From positions 1-5,442 of the forward strand of contig CAKSPL010000101.1 of assembly GCA_934481325.1 (NCBI GenBank): a stretch of DNA of 5,442 nt, in the 5' to 3' direction. This document shows positions 4,400 through 5,442 of the stretch, in pieces. Position numbers and translations under genes: made by a program. The stretch's first letter is position 1, and each line of letters begins with the position of its first letter. The notes under the pieces were generated by a model. It worked only from the letters and a program-made list of their open reading frames with translations. It was not told the origin of the DNA and made no database searches. Origin of the DNA: an uncultured Eubacteriales bacterium (lineage in GTDB: Bacteria; Bacillota; Clostridia; Oscillospirales; CAG-272).

Positions 4400-5043
4400 T
4401 GGACTGCACTGTAAACCAAGGTGACTTCCGTATCGTCGGCGGTGCGGTAATTGACTGTCATTTGCTGAACAACGGTTTCGGAAAGGGTGAGGGTAACGCT
4501 CATATCCGTGGCATCAATTTCCGCGTTGAAGAAGGCGGAGGGAGACTTGATTTTTGCGGTGAGCGTGTTGTTTTCAAACCGGCTTTCGCTCAGATTGTCG
4601 GCAGTGAAACGGATGCCCATCACATTCACAAGCGGGAGCGGGAAGGAGACTTCTGCTCCGTTTACCTGCACTAGAACGCCGTTCTGAATCCGTGCCGTTC
4701 CGCTGTAAACGGATTTGTCGGATTGCGGAACGGTGATGGTGCCGGATTCATCAATTTCAATGGGATTCAACTGTTCAAATTGATAGGAAATATCAATATA
4801 GGTGCCGGCATAGGTTTGTTGCTTTTGAATATCGCACAGTGCGTTCAGAGAAATATCACCGGTTTTGGTGGTGATTTGCAACGAGAAATGGGAACCCGGA
4901 GAGGCGAACGCCGTATTGATTACGGCAAGCTGATCTTCCGAGGGTTCATTTTTATTGGTGGCAGAATCGTCCTTTTCGAAGCAGGCGGTGAGAGAACAAA
5001 GCAACAGACAGAGCAATAAGCCAACACAAATCAGTTTTTTCAT
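4396..5043 (-). CDS. Predicted lipoprotein of unknown function
   Basis: The 215-residue product begins MKKLICVGLLLCLLLC and has a lipobox S-L-T-A-C with the lipidated cysteine at residue 21, so it should be exported, processed by Lgt and LspA and anchored to the outer face of the membrane. After the cysteine comes a short acidic and Asn-rich linker (FEKDDSATNKNEPSEDQ), then about 170 residues of alternating polar and hydrophobic strands with no catalytic motif I recognise. The mature part looks all-beta with few helices; a lipid- or ligand-binding barrel of the LolA/LppX type is one guess, not tested. The ATG at 5043 is chosen because it is eight bases after AGGAGG (5057-5052, minus strand) and begins the signal peptide; further upstream in-frame ATGs would bury the signal. 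It starts one base after the stop of the upstream gene. Confidence 0.85.
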   Translation of the reverse strand: MKKLICVGLLLCLLLCSLTACFEKDDSATNKNEPSEDQLAVINTAFASPGSHFSLQITTKTGDISLNALCDIQKQQTYAGTYIDISYQFEQLNPIEIDESGTITVPQSDKSVYSGTARIQNGVLVQVNGAEVSFPLPLVNVMGIRFTADNLSESRFENNTLTAKIKSPSAFFNAEIDATDMSVTLTLSETVVQQMTVNYRTADDTEVTLVYSAVQ

Positions 5044-5044
5044 C

Positions 5045-5442
5045 TCAGTTTCCTCCTTTGTTTTCGGCAGTTTTCCAAAAGCTGATGATTTGCCCATATG
5101 TTTCGTTGGAGGAGGGCAGGGCATTTGCCGCCGTGCCTACTGCGTTTTTGAGTTGCTGATTGGCTTTGCCGACAGAGGCGTTGTATTCCTTGATTGTGGC
5201 GCGGAAACGGTCGCAGTTTTCTTTGTCTATTTCCTCAAATTCCACACGATAATACCTGCAGGCAACGGAAATGGCTTCAAAACGCTCTGCGGCGTTTTTG
5301 GCATTATAATACGAATTGATGGAGAAAAGAAATAGCTTTCTTTCTTCCGAATTGTACAATTTATTTTGCTGAATCCTATCCTGCTGAATCTTATCGTAGT
5401 CAATCTCCTCACGCTTGGTTTCACCCTCGCCGGAGCCTTCAC
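5045..5442 (-). CDS. Uncharacterised Glu/Lys-rich protein, 3' part only (5' end outside window)
   Basis: The minus-strand frame is open from the right edge to the TGA at 5047-5045, showing 131 codons. The TTG at 5359 is inside this frame and has no good ribosome binding site in front, so the true start is probably beyond the window. The visible part starts with a Gly/Glu-rich stretch (EGSGEGETKREEIDYD). A small repeat follows (KIQQD-RIQQN), then a probably helical region with many Tyr, Lys and Glu residues (NKLYNSEERKLFLFSINSYY, RYYRVEFEEIDKENCDRF, KEYNASVGKANQQLKNAV) and a polar C-terminus ending FWKTAENKGGN. No membrane segment is seen in the visible part. I do not recognise the family. It is the upstream gene of an operon with the lipoprotein: one base separates its stop from the next ATG, and the lipoprotein ribosome binding site lies within its last codons. 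Confidence 0.7.
   Translation of the reverse strand, partial: EGSGEGETKREEIDYDKIQQDRIQQNKLYNSEERKLFLFSINSYYNAKNAAERFEAISVACRYYRVEFEEIDKENCDRFRATIKEYNASVGKANQQLKNAVGTAANALPSSNETYGQIISFWKTAENKGGN

Overview
The window looks like chromosomal DNA of a spore-forming member of the Clostridia, probably an Oscillospiraceae/Ruminococcaceae-like gut Firmicute. Three things point that way: the gene order mazG-hup-rqcP-yabP-yabQ-divIC, the two sporulation genes yabP and yabQ, and strong AGGAGG-type ribosome binding sites with SigA-type (and one SigE-like) promoter motifs. Base composition is moderate. No mobile element, phage gene, CRISPR array, tRNA or rRNA was seen.

Left block (1-2529, all + strand). 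The C-terminal end of MazG enters from the left edge. A complete HU gene follows with its own promoter, a leader inverted repeat and an intrinsic terminator. Next is a 177-base gap holding an imperfect 42-base tandem repeat whose copies can each fold into a hairpin. Then come rqcP (S4-domain ribosome quality control factor), yabP and yabQ (spore cortex/coat assembly) and a very short DivIC/FtsB-like divisome gene. A SigE-type promoter candidate overlaps the rqcP stop codon and would give yabP-yabQ mother-cell expression. yabQ reads 116 bases into divIC, which is unusual. A 70-residue conserved-looking protein of unknown function ends the block at a strong bidirectional terminator.

Middle block (2562-4356). 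mntP (manganese exporter, - strand) and an EamA/DMT-family ten-helix transporter (+ strand) are divergent across a 190-base intergenic region. mntP has a near-consensus SigA promoter and a leader too short for a yybP-ykoY riboswitch. A TTTCC-TTAT-GGAAA inverted repeat lies between the two genes.

Right block (4396-5442, - strand). A two-gene operon consists of an unrecognised lysine/glutamate-rich protein, whose 5' part lies beyond the right edge, and a 215-residue lipoprotein starting one base after it. The lipoprotein gene converges on the transporter gene, and an 18-bp perfect hairpin between them can terminate both.

Overall this is a mostly ordinary housekeeping and sporulation locus. The points most worth a second look are the yabQ/divIC overlap with the truncated DivIC, the hairpin tandem repeat before rqcP, the SigE promoter candidate, and the uncharacterised lipoprotein pair. 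I found no convincing new multi-gene system.
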